A stretch of DNA of 64,000 nt from Deinobacterium chartae (GTDB lineage Bacteria; Deinococcota; Deinococci; Deinococcales; Deinococcaceae). Of the stretch, positions 9,058 to 16,909 are shown piece after piece. The notes beneath the pieces were generated by a model that worked only from the letters and a program-made list of their open reading frames with translations, made no database searches and was not told the DNA's origin. The DNA lies in assembly GCF_014202645.1 (NCBI RefSeq), contig NZ_JACHHG010000007.1, positions 142,654 through 206,653 on the forward strand, written 5' to 3'. Made by a program: the position numbers and the translations under genes. The stretch's first letter is position 1. Each line of letters begins with the position of its first letter.

Positions 9058-9079
9058 TCGGCCAAGGGGCCGATTTTTT
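9058..9079 (+). terminator. Short intrinsic terminator/attenuator just below a promoter
   Basis: TCGGCC (9058-9063), loop AAGG, GGCCGA (9068-9073), then six T residues (9074-9079) make a compact but canonical intrinsic terminator. It lies directly downstream of the 9018-9046 promoter and 31 bases upstream of the glycerate kinase start codon. It could attenuate read-through into that gene or end a very short RNA. Confidence 0.72.
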
Positions 9080-9109
9080 GTTGTTTCCTACAAACGCTAA
9101 GCTGGGAGC

Positions 9110-10243
9110 GTGAAGGTCGTTATCGCCCCGGATTCCTTCAAGGGCAGCCTCACCGCTGCGCTTGCTGCCCGTGCCATCGAGCGCGGCGTGCGCGCCGCCC
9201 TGCCCCGTGCCGTCACCGTCCTCAAACCCATGGCCGACGGCGGTGAGGGCACCCTGGACGCCCTGGTATCCGCCCTGGGCGGCGAGCGTTTGCACCTCGA
9301 GGTGCAAGATCCGCTGGGGCGACCGGTGCGCGCGGCCTACGGGCGCTGCGGACAGCTGGCGGTGATCGAGCTGGCGGCGGCCTCGGGCCTGCCGCTGCTG
9401 ACCGGGGCCGAACGCGACCCGCTGCGGAGCGACAGCTTCGGGACCGGTCAACTGATGCGCGCCGCCCTCGAGGGCGGCGCGCACGAACTGCTGGTGTGCC
9501 TGGGCGGAAGTGCGACCGTAGACGGGGGCAGCGGCCTGTTACGGGCGCTGGGTTTCCGCTTCCTGGACGCGCGGGGACAGCCGCTCCCCCCGGGCGGGGC
9601 AGCCCTGCTCGACCTCGCGCAGATCGATGACCTCCAGGTACCTCCTGCCGTGCGCACGGCACGGGTTCGGGTCGCCTGCGACGTCACCAACCCGCTGCTG
9701 GGCCCGCAGGGAGCCTCGGCCGTCTTCGCACCGCAAAAGGGCGCGGGCCCCCGCGAGGTGGCCCTCCTCGAGGCGGCTCTTGCCCGCTTCGCGCAGGTGC
9801 TCGAGGCCCACGCCCGGCGCCCGGTACGGAACCAGCCCGGTGCGGGCGCAGCGGGCGGGGCCGCCGCCGGGCTGGTCGGTCTGCTGCGAGCGACCCTCGA
9901 GCCGGGCGCGGCGCTGGTCGCCGACGCCATCCACCTGGACGCGGCCCTGGAGTCGGCAGACCTGGTGATCAGCGGCGAGGGCCGTCTGGACGCTCAGACG
10001 GCCTCGGGCAAGGTCGTGGCCGAGGTGGGGCGCCGGGCGCGGGCCAGGGCTGTGCCCTGCCTCGCGCTGGCGGGCAGCGTGACCGGCGATCTGGGCGACC
10101 TGCACGCGCTGGGTCTGAGTGCCGCCCTGTCCCTGGCACGGGGCCCGGCACGCCAGGAAGAACTGATGCGCGCGGCCGAACCGCTGCTCGAGGCGGCCGC
10201 CGAGCAGGCGGTCCGGCTGTTTGTCAGTGCCCGGCCTCGGTAA
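9110..10243 (+). CDS. glxK: Glycerate kinase, GarK/GlxK type
   Basis: The 377-residue product begins MKVVIAPDSFKGSLTA and has the family blocks KPMADGGEGT, IELAAASGL, SFGTGQLMRAAL, CLGGSATVDGG, ACDVTNPLLGPQGA, QPGAGAAGG and ISGEGRLDAQTASGK. These define the bacterial glycerate 2-kinase family, which phosphorylates D-glycerate with ATP and passes it to glycolysis. The GTG at 9110 lies six bases after TAAGCT, suggesting a leaderless message; an upstream promoter with an attenuator-like hairpin may add control. Its 3' end overlaps the 3' end of the convergent kinase-like gene by 20 bases (10224-10243). Full family length. Confidence 0.93.
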   Translation: MKVVIAPDSFKGSLTAALAARAIERGVRAALPRAVTVLKPMADGGEGTLDALVSALGGERLHLEVQDPLGRPVRAAYGRCGQLAVIELAAASGLPLLTGAERDPLRSDSFGTGQLMRAALEGGAHELLVCLGGSATVDGGSGLLRALGFRFLDARGQPLPPGGAALLDLAQIDDLQVPPAVRTARVRVACDVTNPLLGPQGASAVFAPQKGAGPREVALLEAALARFAQVLEAHARRPVRNQPGAGAAGGAAAGLVGLLRATLEPGAALVADAIHLDAALESADLVISGEGRLDAQTASGKVVAEVGRRARARAVPCLALAGSVTGDLGDLHALGLSAALSLARGPARQEELMRAAEPLLEAAAEQAVRLFVSARPR

Positions 10244-11726
10244 CGGCACCGGCCGCTTCGTCTCCGGACGGCAGGAAGAACCAGAACAACGCCCCCTGTC
10301 CCGGAACGTTCTCGGCTCCGACCCGCCCGCCGTGCAGTTGCACGATGCGCCGCACCTGGGCGAGCCCCATCCCGCTGCCCTCGAGGTCCGCGCGCCCGTG
10401 CAGACGCTGCAGCGGCGCGAACAGCAGGTGACGCTGTTCGGGCTCGAAACCGATTCCGTTGTCCCCCACGCGCACGGTCCAGCCGTCCGGCCGCGCCTCG
10501 GCGCTCAGGGTGATCTCGGCTATCTCGCGGTCCCGGGTGAACTTGAGGGCATTGTCGAGCAGGTCGCGCATCACCATCTGAATCAGGATCGGGTCGGCGC
10601 GCAGCACCGGCAGGTCTGCTACGTTCCACACCACCCGGCGACCGCGCGTTTCCCGCTCGAGGTCCTTGCGTACCTCGCGAACCACCACCTCGAGGTCCAC
10701 GCGGGCGAGGCTCAGCTGCTCCTGGCGTGCCATCGAAAAGGCCGCCAGGGTCTCGACCTGCGTGCTGAGCTGGTCGAGCAGGGCCGAAATGTTCTCGAGG
10801 TAGCGCGCGCTGCGCTCGTCCCGGTTGACCGGGCGGTTCTGCAACAGACGCGCAAACGACTTGATCTGGCGCAGCGGCGTTTCCAGGTCGCGTGCCAGCG
10901 CGTAAATGAAGGCCTGCGTGCTCAGGTGGAGTTCCTGTAACTCGGCGGTGCGTTCCTCCACCCGCTGCTCGAGGGTGCGGTTAAGCCGCTGCACCGCGTT
11001 TTCGGCGCGGCGGCGCTCGGTCGTTTCACGCAGGTATACCGACAGTCCGTCGCGCGAGGGAAAAACGCTCAGCTCCCAGTAACGGTCGCGCACGGCGTCG
11101 TACAGCTCGGTGCGGCGCGTCTGGCGGTCGGCCAGCGCCGCGCGCAGCGTGGCTGGCACCTGCGCGTTCCAGTCGGCGTGCCAGACGGCCTCGAGCGGCT
11201 GACCCACCAGGTCGTGGCGATCCCGGCCCCACAGCCGCTCGGCCTCGCCGTTCAGGTACTCCAGGCGCAGCTCGGCGTCCAGCGCAAAAAAGGCGTCCCC
11301 GATGCTCTCAAGGATGGCGGTGGTGCGCTCTTCGGCCTGACGGGCGCGCAGCAGGGCGCGCACGGTGGCCACCAGCACGGCCGAATCGACCGGATAGGTG
11401 AGGTAGCCGTCGGCACCTTCCTCGAGGCCGCGCACCATGCTGCTCGGGTTCGGATACGTTGCGGAAACCTGCAGCACCGGGATGTGGCGGGTGCGGGTGG
11501 AGGTTTTGAGGCGGCGGCAGACCTCGAAGCCGTCCAGATCGGGCAGGTTGACGTCGAGCACGATCAGCGCCGGGTCCTGGGTCGCCAGCTCGAGCGCGGC
11601 TTGGCCACGCTCGGCCTCGAGCACGCGGTAACCGGCGCGGGTCAGGGCGTGCACGGTGACGTAGCGCGCGGCCGCGTTGTCGTCAACCACCAGTACGGTG
11701 GGTTCGGCGGGATCTGTTGGGTTCAT
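10224..11726 (-). CDS. Receiver-PAS-kinase-like protein lacking the phospho-accepting histidine (stressosome operon output)
   Basis: The 500-residue protein has a receiver domain (D15, D16, phospho-acceptor D58 in LIVLDVNLPD), a PAS domain (about 135-240), a coiled coil and HisKA (about 243-300), and a HATPase (DNALKF, VGDNGIGF, GSGMGLAQV). In the HisKA box the usual HDLxTPL reads ARDLETPL, so the histidine is Arg279. The conserved receiver Lys is Tyr111 (TYPVD). ATP binding may remain while autophosphorylation on His seems impossible, which suggests a pseudokinase or binding role. Its ATG overlaps the TGA of the upstream hybrid gene. It is the last gene of the six-gene rsb operon. Confidence 0.88.
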   Translation of the reverse strand: MNPTDPAEPTVLVVDDNAAARYVTVHALTRAGYRVLEAERGQAALELATQDPALIVLDVNLPDLDGFEVCRRLKTSTRTRHIPVLQVSATYPNPSSMVRGLEEGADGYLTYPVDSAVLVATVRALLRARQAEERTTAILESIGDAFFALDAELRLEYLNGEAERLWGRDRHDLVGQPLEAVWHADWNAQVPATLRAALADRQTRRTELYDAVRDRYWELSVFPSRDGLSVYLRETTERRRAENAVQRLNRTLEQRVEERTAELQELHLSTQAFIYALARDLETPLRQIKSFARLLQNRPVNRDERSARYLENISALLDQLSTQVETLAAFSMARQEQLSLARVDLEVVVREVRKDLERETRGRRVVWNVADLPVLRADPILIQMVMRDLLDNALKFTRDREIAEITLSAEARPDGWTVRVGDNGIGFEPEQRHLLFAPLQRLHGRADLEGSGMGLAQVRRIVQLHGGRVGAENVPGQGALFWFFLPSGDEAAGAVTEAGH

Positions 11727-12664
11727 GACTCGGGGGACCTCGAAAAGGAGCGTAGCAGAGTCTCGATCAGGGCGGCGGCAGAGACCGACTTGGGCAAGAT
11801 GGCCCGCACGCCCTCGAGCCGCTGCAGTTCGCCGTCGTTCAGGATTTTGGAGGTGACGACGATGACCGGCAGATCGCGGGTGGCGGGTTCGGCGCGCAAG
11901 GCCGAAAACACCTCGAACCCGGTCATACCCGGCATCATCAGGTCGAGCAGCACGGCGTCCGGACGCTGCTCGCCGATAAGGGCCAGGCCGCGCGGCCCGC
12001 TGTCCGCCTCGAGGATCTGCCAGGGCTGAGCGCGCAGCTGGGTCCGCAGCAGGTAACGGTCGGTTTCGCTGTTGTCGATGATCAACAGGGTGCGCGGCTG
12101 GGCAGCCGGCGGGGGCGGCGGGGCACAGAGGGCGGGGGGCGGTGCGTCCTGGGTCGTGTCGGCGCGGGTGCAGCGCGGCAGCGTGACCGAGAAAACCGAG
12201 CCCACTCCGGGCTCGCTGCGCACGCCGACCGTGCCGCCGAGCAGCTCGGCGAGCCGTTTGGCCAGCGAGAGTCCCAGGCCGGTTCCGACCGTGTGCTGCG
12301 GCAGCGGATGGTCGAGCTGCTCGAACTCCTGAAACAGCCGTGGCTGGTCTTCGGGGGCGATGCCCACGCCGGTATCTTGGACCTCGAAGGTCACCGTGTC
12401 GCTGACGGCGTCGTAGGCGGCCTGAACCAGCACCTGTCCTTGGGCCGTGAACTTCAAGGCGTTGGAGATGTAGTTGCGCAGGATCTGCGCGACCTTGCCC
12501 TCATCGGTGTGCAGCGCAGGAACGTGCCTGGGGGTCTCGAAGACCAGCTCGACTTCCGGGTTGATCTGCAGCGGGGAAAACATGCCACGCAGCGTGCCGA
12601 ACAGCTGCGCTACCTCGAACACCGTGCTGCGCAGCGCGCTTTTCCCGGCCTCGACCCTGGCCAT
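11723..12664 (-). CDS. C-terminal half of frameshifted hybrid kinase: HATPase plus receiver domain
   Basis: This frame carries MARVEAGKSALRS, then a histidine-kinase ATPase domain (NYISNALKFT, VQDTGVGIAPED, GTGLGLSLAKRLAELLGG), a Pro-rich linker and a receiver domain (IIDNSETD, phospho-Asp in VLLDLMMPGM, Lys in ILPKS). It is the continuation of the gene whose N-terminal half ends at 12501 in the next frame. The expected junction LLEMVNDLLDMARVEAGK is broken by one extra base near 12674-12678. If the shift is real, translation of this half needs a new start at 12664 or recoding; if it is an assembly error, one protein of about 580 residues is encoded. Its stop overlaps the start of the next gene. 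Confidence 0.8.
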   Translation of the reverse strand: MARVEAGKSALRSTVFEVAQLFGTLRGMFSPLQINPEVELVFETPRHVPALHTDEGKVAQILRNYISNALKFTAQGQVLVQAAYDAVSDTVTFEVQDTGVGIAPEDQPRLFQEFEQLDHPLPQHTVGTGLGLSLAKRLAELLGGTVGVRSEPGVGSVFSVTLPRCTRADTTQDAPPPALCAPPPPPAAQPRTLLIIDNSETDRYLLRTQLRAQPWQILEADSGPRGLALIGEQRPDAVLLDLMMPGMTGFEVFSALRAEPATRDLPVIVVTSKILNDGELQRLEGVRAILPKSVSAAALIETLLRSFSRSPES

Positions 12665-13475
12665 GTCGAGCAGGTTCGTTGACCATCTCGAGCAGCCCCG
12701 AAGCGGCGTGGTGAATCAGGCTGACCTGCCTGAGCTGCTCGGCGTTCAGTTCCCCATCGAGGCCCTGCATCAGCATGCGGGATAAGGCCAGCACCGAGCT
12801 CAGCGGCGAACGGAACTCGTGGCTCATGTGCCACAGGAAGCGGCTCTTGAGGCGATCGGCGGTGCGCAGGCGCTCGGCCTTGTCCTCGAGTTCGCTGAAC
12901 AGCGCCACGATGCCGCGGTTGGTAGCGTCGAGCTCCTCGTTCAGGGCCAGCAGTTCCTGTTCGCGCACCGCCAGGTCCCCCAGCGTGCGCAGCAGTTCCT
13001 GGTTCTGGCGCTGCACCTCATGCACCGGGTCGGGCGGTGCCAGATGCTGCACCTCGCGCCGCAGCGCCGCCTCGTCGGCCACCCCACGCGGCAGACGCCG
13101 CGCGATGCGCACGCGCGTGCCTCCGCCCGGACGCGCCTCGATGCGGAAGTCGTCCATCAGGCGACGCGTACCGATCAGGCCAACGCCCATCCCGGTCGTT
13201 GAGTGGTAGTCGCCCGCGAGCACCGCCTCGAGGTCACCGATGCCCGGGCCGCGGTCCTCGACGATGATGACCAGCGCGGGGCCCTCGAGGTCGTAATGCA
13301 CCTCACCGCCGCCGGCATAGCGGAAGGCGTTGCGGGCCAACTCGGACACGGCGGTGGCAACGCGGGTCTGGTCGAGGCGGCCAAAGCCCAGCCGTTCGGC
13401 GATCTCCTTGGCCCGCTGGCGCGCCTCGACCACCCGCCGTTCGCTGTCCAGGGTCACACTGAGCAGCCGGGTCAC
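12501..13475 (-). CDS. N-terminal half of frameshifted hybrid: RsbT-like ATPase plus HisKA domain
   Basis: The frame starts at GTG 13475 after a good SD (AAGGAGGAG), overlapping the previous stop (GTGA). Residues 1-130 are an RsbT/RsbW-like ATPase: TAVSELARNAFRYAGGG, VEDRGPGIGD, GMGVGLIGTRRLMDDF. A coiled coil follows (about 145-195), then HisKA with a normal phospho-acceptor His in FLWHMSHEFRSPLSSV. After LLEMVNE, homology stops and about 50 unrelated residues (PARHGQGRGREKR...) run to the stop. This marks the frameshift; the missing part is the 11723-12664 frame. An RsbT-like module fused to a classical histidine kinase would link the stressosome switch to phosphotransfer. Confidence 0.8.
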   Translation of the reverse strand: MTRLLSVTLDSERRVVEARQRAKEIAERLGFGRLDQTRVATAVSELARNAFRYAGGGEVHYDLEGPALVIIVEDRGPGIGDLEAVLAGDYHSTTGMGVGLIGTRRLMDDFRIEARPGGGTRVRIARRLPRGVADEAALRREVQHLAPPDPVHEVQRQNQELLRTLGDLAVREQELLALNEELDATNRGIVALFSELEDKAERLRTADRLKSRFLWHMSHEFRSPLSSVLALSRMLMQGLDGELNAEQLRQVSLIHHAASGLLEMVNEPARHGQGRGREKRAAQHGVRGSAAVRHAAWHVFPAADQPGSRAGLRDPQARSCAAHR

Positions 13476-14476
13476 CGGGCTCCTCCTTCCTTGAGAACCA
13501 CCACGGTGGCGTCGTCCCGCCCCCGCACGAAATCACGGTACAGCACACCGGCGATCAGAGCCGCGCGGCGGTGCAGCAGACCCGGATAACGCGCCAGGTT
13601 CCAGGAGCCGCGCAGGCCGTCGGAGTGCATGATCAGGGCACTGCCCTGCGGCCACGGCAGCGCGAATTCGCGCGGTTCGGGCACCTGTTGTCCCAGCGTG
13701 CCGTTCTGGTTGGGAAAGATCCGCTGTCCGTCCGGGCGCACCATCACCGTGTGAATGTTACCGACCCCCGCCAGGCGGACGCGGCCCGCCTGCAAGTCCA
13801 CCTCGGCGAGCGCGGCCACCGCTCCGCGCGTAGCGCGCAGCAGACGGTGCAGGGCCATCATCCCGCTCGCCGGGTCGCGCGACACCAGACCGGCGAAAGC
13901 GCGCTCGGCACTCTCGGCGGCGGCGTGTGCGGCCAGTCCGTGCCCCAGACCGTCTACCACCATCATCCAGGCACCCTGCAGGTATTCCCGTACCGCCCAA
14001 CTGTCCCCGCTCACCTCGAGGCCCGGATAAGGCAACGCCACGGCGCCCACGTCCCATGCGGGCGGCGGCGGACTGCCGTTCCACACCGTGGCCAGCACGG
14101 CGGTTCCGCCCGCAGGCCGCGAGTAGAGGTCGAAGTCCGACGAGAGCCGCCGCACCGCGCCCAAGCCGTTCCCGGCCGTCCCGGCCGTGGAGTAACCGTC
14201 TTGCAGCACGCGCGCGATCTCGGAGATGCCCGGTCCCTGGTCCAGCGACAGCACCTCGATGCCCACTTTCCCCTCGAGGCGCAGCGTGCGGGCAATCAGC
14301 GTGCCGCCACCGCCATGCTTGACCAGATTGCTGGCGAGTTCGGTGACCACGATGGCCAGCTGGCCTGCCGGAACCGTCTCGAAGCCGCAGCGCTGTGCGA
14401 GGGCTGCGGCTGCCCGCCGGGCCGCGCCCACCTCGCTGCTCTCCTGCACCGCCCATACCTGCGAGAGTTCGGTCAC
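13472..14476 (-). CDS. RsbT-like ATPase fused to RsbX/SpoIIE-type serine phosphatase
   Basis: The 334-residue product has an N-terminal GHKL ATPase of the RsbT/RsbW type (VTELASNLVKHGGGG, LDQGPGISEIARVLQDGYSTAGTAGNGLGAVRRL). Its C-terminal half is PP2C/SpoIIE-like, with metal-binding motifs MMVVDGLGHGLAA and GRDDATVVVL. In Bacillus the separate RsbX dephosphorylates RsbR and RsbS to reset the stressosome; here the phosphatase is joined to a second kinase-like module. The start is GTG 14476, 13 bases after the rsbT stop, with SD-like GGGTAAGG. The stop overlaps the next start codon. The fusion is known in other RsbRST clusters as far as I recall, but its exact targets here are inferred. Confidence 0.88.
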   Translation of the reverse strand: MTELSQVWAVQESSEVGAARRAAAALAQRCGFETVPAGQLAIVVTELASNLVKHGGGGTLIARTLRLEGKVGIEVLSLDQGPGISEIARVLQDGYSTAGTAGNGLGAVRRLSSDFDLYSRPAGGTAVLATVWNGSPPPPAWDVGAVALPYPGLEVSGDSWAVREYLQGAWMMVVDGLGHGLAAHAAAESAERAFAGLVSRDPASGMMALHRLLRATRGAVAALAEVDLQAGRVRLAGVGNIHTVMVRPDGQRIFPNQNGTLGQQVPEPREFALPWPQGSALIMHSDGLRGSWNLARYPGLLHRRAALIAGVLYRDFVRGRDDATVVVLKEGGAR

Positions 14477-14489
14477 AGCCCTTACCCCG

Positions 14490-14897
14490 TCATTTCCACT
14501 TCACCGCCGTCACCCGCGTGCCCTGGCCGGGTACGGTGTGCACCTCCAGATCGTTCATCAGGCGCCTCGAGCCGCCCAGGCCCAGCCCCAGGCCGCTGCC
14601 GCTCGAGTAACCGTCGGTGAAGGCCAGCGTCACATCCGGAATGCCCGGCCCCCGGTCCTCGAAGATCAGGCGCAGCCCCTGCCTCAGCGCTGCGGAAACG
14701 ACCACCTCGAGGGTCCCGGTGCCGCCGCCGCCATGAATAAGGGTGTTGCGCGCCAGTTCGCTGGCCACGGTAACCAGTTTGGTCTGGTCGACCAGCCCGA
14801 AGCCCAGCTCGATTGCCCAGCGCCGCACGGTCTGGCGCAGGCGCACCACGTCCTCCTCGGCGCGGATGGTCAGGGTGTCCCGTTTCTGCACCTGCAT
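14490..14897 (-). CDS. rsbT: Stressosome serine/threonine kinase RsbT
   Basis: The 135-residue product is a stand-alone GHKL kinase with the RsbT signature. The N box is VASELARNTLIHGGGG, the G1 box FEDRGPGIPDV, and the glycine-rich lid GSGLGLGLGGSRRLMNDLEVHT. RsbT is held by the RsbR-RsbS complex and, on stress, phosphorylates it and is released to switch on the downstream partner. A much longer frame runs upstream through the STAS genes, but the ATG at 14897 sits 11 bases after the rsbS stop and gives the usual family length. Between rsbS and the RsbT-phosphatase fusion in one operon. Confidence 0.92.
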   Translation of the reverse strand: MQVQKRDTLTIRAEEDVVRLRQTVRRWAIELGFGLVDQTKLVTVASELARNTLIHGGGGTGTLEVVVSAALRQGLRLIFEDRGPGIPDVTLAFTDGYSSGSGLGLGLGGSRRLMNDLEVHTVPGQGTRVTAVKWK

Positions 14898-14908
14898 GCC
14901 GGCGGAAC

Positions 14909-15295
14909 CTACCCGTCCTGCGCGAGGGTTCTGGGCGCATCGGACAGGCTGGCGCGCAGCAGCCGCATTCCTTTCTCGACGTTCAGGGCGGTGCGGACAT
15001 TCTGCCACGACACACCCAGCTCCACCAGGGTGATGGCCACGGCGGGCTGCATGCCGACCACCACCGTCTCGGCCGCCAGGATGCGCGTGATGGCGGCCAC
15101 GTTGCCCAGCACCCGCCCGATGAACGAGTCGACCATCCCCAGGGCGCTGATGTCGATCAGCACGCCGCGCGAGCGGTGGCGGACGATGGCGTCGGCCAGC
15201 TCTTCTTGCAGGCTGAGGGCCAGACGGTCGTGCATGTCCACCTGAATGGTGACCAGCAGGAACTCGCCCATCTTGAGGATCGGAATTCGATCCAC
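14909..15295 (-). CDS. rsbS: Stressosome scaffold protein RsbS (STAS domain)
   Basis: The 128-residue STAS-domain protein is very close to Bacillus RsbS. VLIDISALGMVDSFIGRVLG contains the phosphorylated serine (Ser57 here, Ser59 in Bacillus subtilis), and GMQPAVAITLVELGV and TALNVEKGMRLL follow. RsbS co-assembles with RsbR into the large icosahedral stressosome and sequesters RsbT; phosphorylation of this serine releases RsbT. Translation starts at GTG 15295, with GAGGATG as ribosome-binding site and only three bases after the rsbR stop, so the two are tightly coupled. All residues needed for the switch are present. Confidence 0.95.
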   Translation of the reverse strand: MDRIPILKMGEFLLVTIQVDMHDRLALSLQEELADAIVRHRSRGVLIDISALGMVDSFIGRVLGNVAAITRILAAETVVVGMQPAVAITLVELGVSWQNVRTALNVEKGMRLLRASLSDAPRTLAQDG

Positions 15296-15298
15296 GGT

Positions 15299-16168
15299 TC
15301 ATCCTCTGGCCACGATGCGCGTCACCGCCATGCCGGTGCGCGCCAGCGCGGCCGCGAAAGCGTCTGCCAGGCTCGCCTTGGTGGTCACATCGCTCAGGTT
15401 GATGCCCAGGTGCACGATGGTCTGGGCGATCTGCGGGCGGATGCCGCTGATGATGCAGTCCGCACCCATCAGACGTGCGGCGGCCACGGTCTTGATCAGG
15501 TGCTGGGCGACTAGGGTGTCCACGGTGGGAACGCCGGTGATGTCGATGATGGCGATGCTGGCCCCTTCCTCCACGATGCGCTGCAGCAGCGCTTCCATCA
15601 CGATCTGGGTGCGCTCGCTGTCCAGGGTACCGATCAGGGGCAGGGCCAGAATTTCGTCCCACAGCGTGACCACCGGGGTGGACAGCTCGAGCATCTCCTG
15701 ACGCTGTCGCTCGATCACGGCCTCCCGGGTGTTCTGGTAAATCTCGACCGTCTGCAGCCCCAGCGCGTCGATCAGGGTGCTGGCACTCCAGACCACCGAC
15801 GCCAGCACCTCGGGGTCTTGCCCCCAGCGCTGCTGCAGCGCATCGAACAGCGGCTGCTTGAACGAGAAGACGAAGGTCGCCACCTCGCTGAAGGTAAAAC
15901 CCCGCAGCGCCCGCTCGCGCGAGACCCGGCCCAGCTGCTCGCGCACCCCGGCCCAGGCGGGAGCATGCAGGTTGCCGCTGTGTTGCAGCGCCCCGGTCAG
16001 CAGATCCAGAAACTCCTCGGACTGCTGGCGCAGCTCCTGTTCCGAGATCAGGTCGGGGCGCAAGGTGGGAGCGGACAGCTGCGCAGCGACCCAGCGCTCG
16101 AGGAGCTGCGGTTGTTGTGAAACGATCAGTTCGCTCAGCTGGCGGTGTGTAACCTCAGTAAACGACAT
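15299..16168 (-). CDS. rsbR: Stressosome sensor protein RsbR (globin-like N domain plus STAS)
   Basis: The 289-residue protein has an all-helical N-terminal sensor domain (about 1-150), a linker helix, and a C-terminal STAS domain. Both regulatory threonines of Bacillus RsbRA are kept: Thr218 in IDITGVPTVDTLV and Thr263 in VTTKAS. GIRPQIAQTIVHLGI is a family signature. RsbR is the sensory component of the stressosome; the N domain projects as turrets and determines which stress is sensed. Only one RsbR copy is seen here. The ATG at 16168 is six bases after TAAACT (16175-16180), a likely leaderless start, and it is the first gene of a six-gene operon running to 10224. Confidence 0.93.
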   Translation of the reverse strand: MSFTEVTHRQLSELIVSQQPQLLERWVAAQLSAPTLRPDLISEQELRQQSEEFLDLLTGALQHSGNLHAPAWAGVREQLGRVSRERALRGFTFSEVATFVFSFKQPLFDALQQRWGQDPEVLASVVWSASTLIDALGLQTVEIYQNTREAVIERQRQEMLELSTPVVTLWDEILALPLIGTLDSERTQIVMEALLQRIVEEGASIAIIDITGVPTVDTLVAQHLIKTVAAARLMGADCIISGIRPQIAQTIVHLGINLSDVTTKASLADAFAAALARTGMAVTRIVARG

Positions 16169-16301
16169 AAGGGAAGTTTATCGGGGACGGCCGAGAAACG
16201 GACCCCGCACCGCTGGCAGGCGCGTCCGCTGAACCTTGTGCGAATGTTAATCTTTATGTTTCTCTCAACCGACTCCGGACAGAGTCGGTCGGGCCACGCC
16301 G

Positions 16302-16751
16302 CTACGCGTCCGCTGCGCCCAACTGCTCGGCCAGCAGGTACTCGAGGCGGGTCTGGGCGTTTTCCTGCGAACCGTACAGCGAGCGCAGCAGTTCGCCGCC
16401 CGCACCGAAAACCAGCCAGTGCGGGGTGCCCTCGGTGCCCCAGTACTCGGCCAGCTCCCCCTCGAGGTCCAGCGTCACCGGAAACGGCAGCTTCGCGAAA
16501 CGCTCGGCGAAGTGCCGCACGGTGGGCTCCACGTCTGCACGCGGCAGCCGGCGGTGCCCCCGGGCGGTATGCACGGCCAGCACGTGCAGGCGGCCCGCGT
16601 ACTCGCGGGTCAGGCGCTTGAGGAACGGAATCCCCCTCGAGACGCACCCGGCGCACTCCACGTTGAAGAACATCACCACGCCGGGGCGGTCCCAACGTTC
16701 CGGCGCGGGCAGCATCTCACCCCACACGTAATCCTCGGCTGAAGGCCACAT
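16302..16751 (-). CDS. Thioredoxin-like (TlpA/peroxiredoxin-fold) protein
   Basis: The 149-residue product has a thioredoxin fold with the active-site pair CAGC in VVMFFNVECAGCVSRGIPFLKRL. The cis-Pro region is TEGTPHWLVFGAGGELLRSLYG, followed by a C-terminal helix. No signal peptide is seen, so it is probably a cytoplasmic thiol-disulfide protein; the redox partner is unknown. The start at 16751 (MWPSAEDYVWGEM) is chosen because it lies six bases after TACACT (16758-16763), a likely leaderless promoter; a longer frame upstream lacks family similarity. A small stem-loop (arms CCGACTC/GAGTCGG, 16269-16288) lies just beyond its stop. Confidence 0.82.
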   Translation of the reverse strand: MWPSAEDYVWGEMLPAPERWDRPGVVMFFNVECAGCVSRGIPFLKRLTREYAGRLHVLAVHTARGHRRLPRADVEPTVRHFAERFAKLPFPVTLDLEGELAEYWGTEGTPHWLVFGAGGELLRSLYGSQENAQTRLEYLLAEQLGAADA

Positions 16752-16909
16752 GTTCCCAGTGTACGAAAACGGTCTTCCGGCAACGGACGTGCCGCCCACG
16801 GCCCGCGCTTCCGCAGGCCGTGGGCGGCAGGCGCAGCTCAACAGCCACGGTCAATTCCGGCGCAAGAATCCGGTAGCGTACCCGGGCACCCGCCGCCGAC
16901 AATAGGCGT

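Noticed and set aside
7574-9484. A 636-codon minus-strand frame over the active M16 gene and the start of glxK
   Set aside because: It spans a terminator and a promoter of the other strand and has no domain similarity.
16169-16301. Sigma-B-type promoter before rsbR
   Set aside because: No GTTT-N13-GGGTAT-like match was found; the only plausible element is TAAACT next to the start codon.
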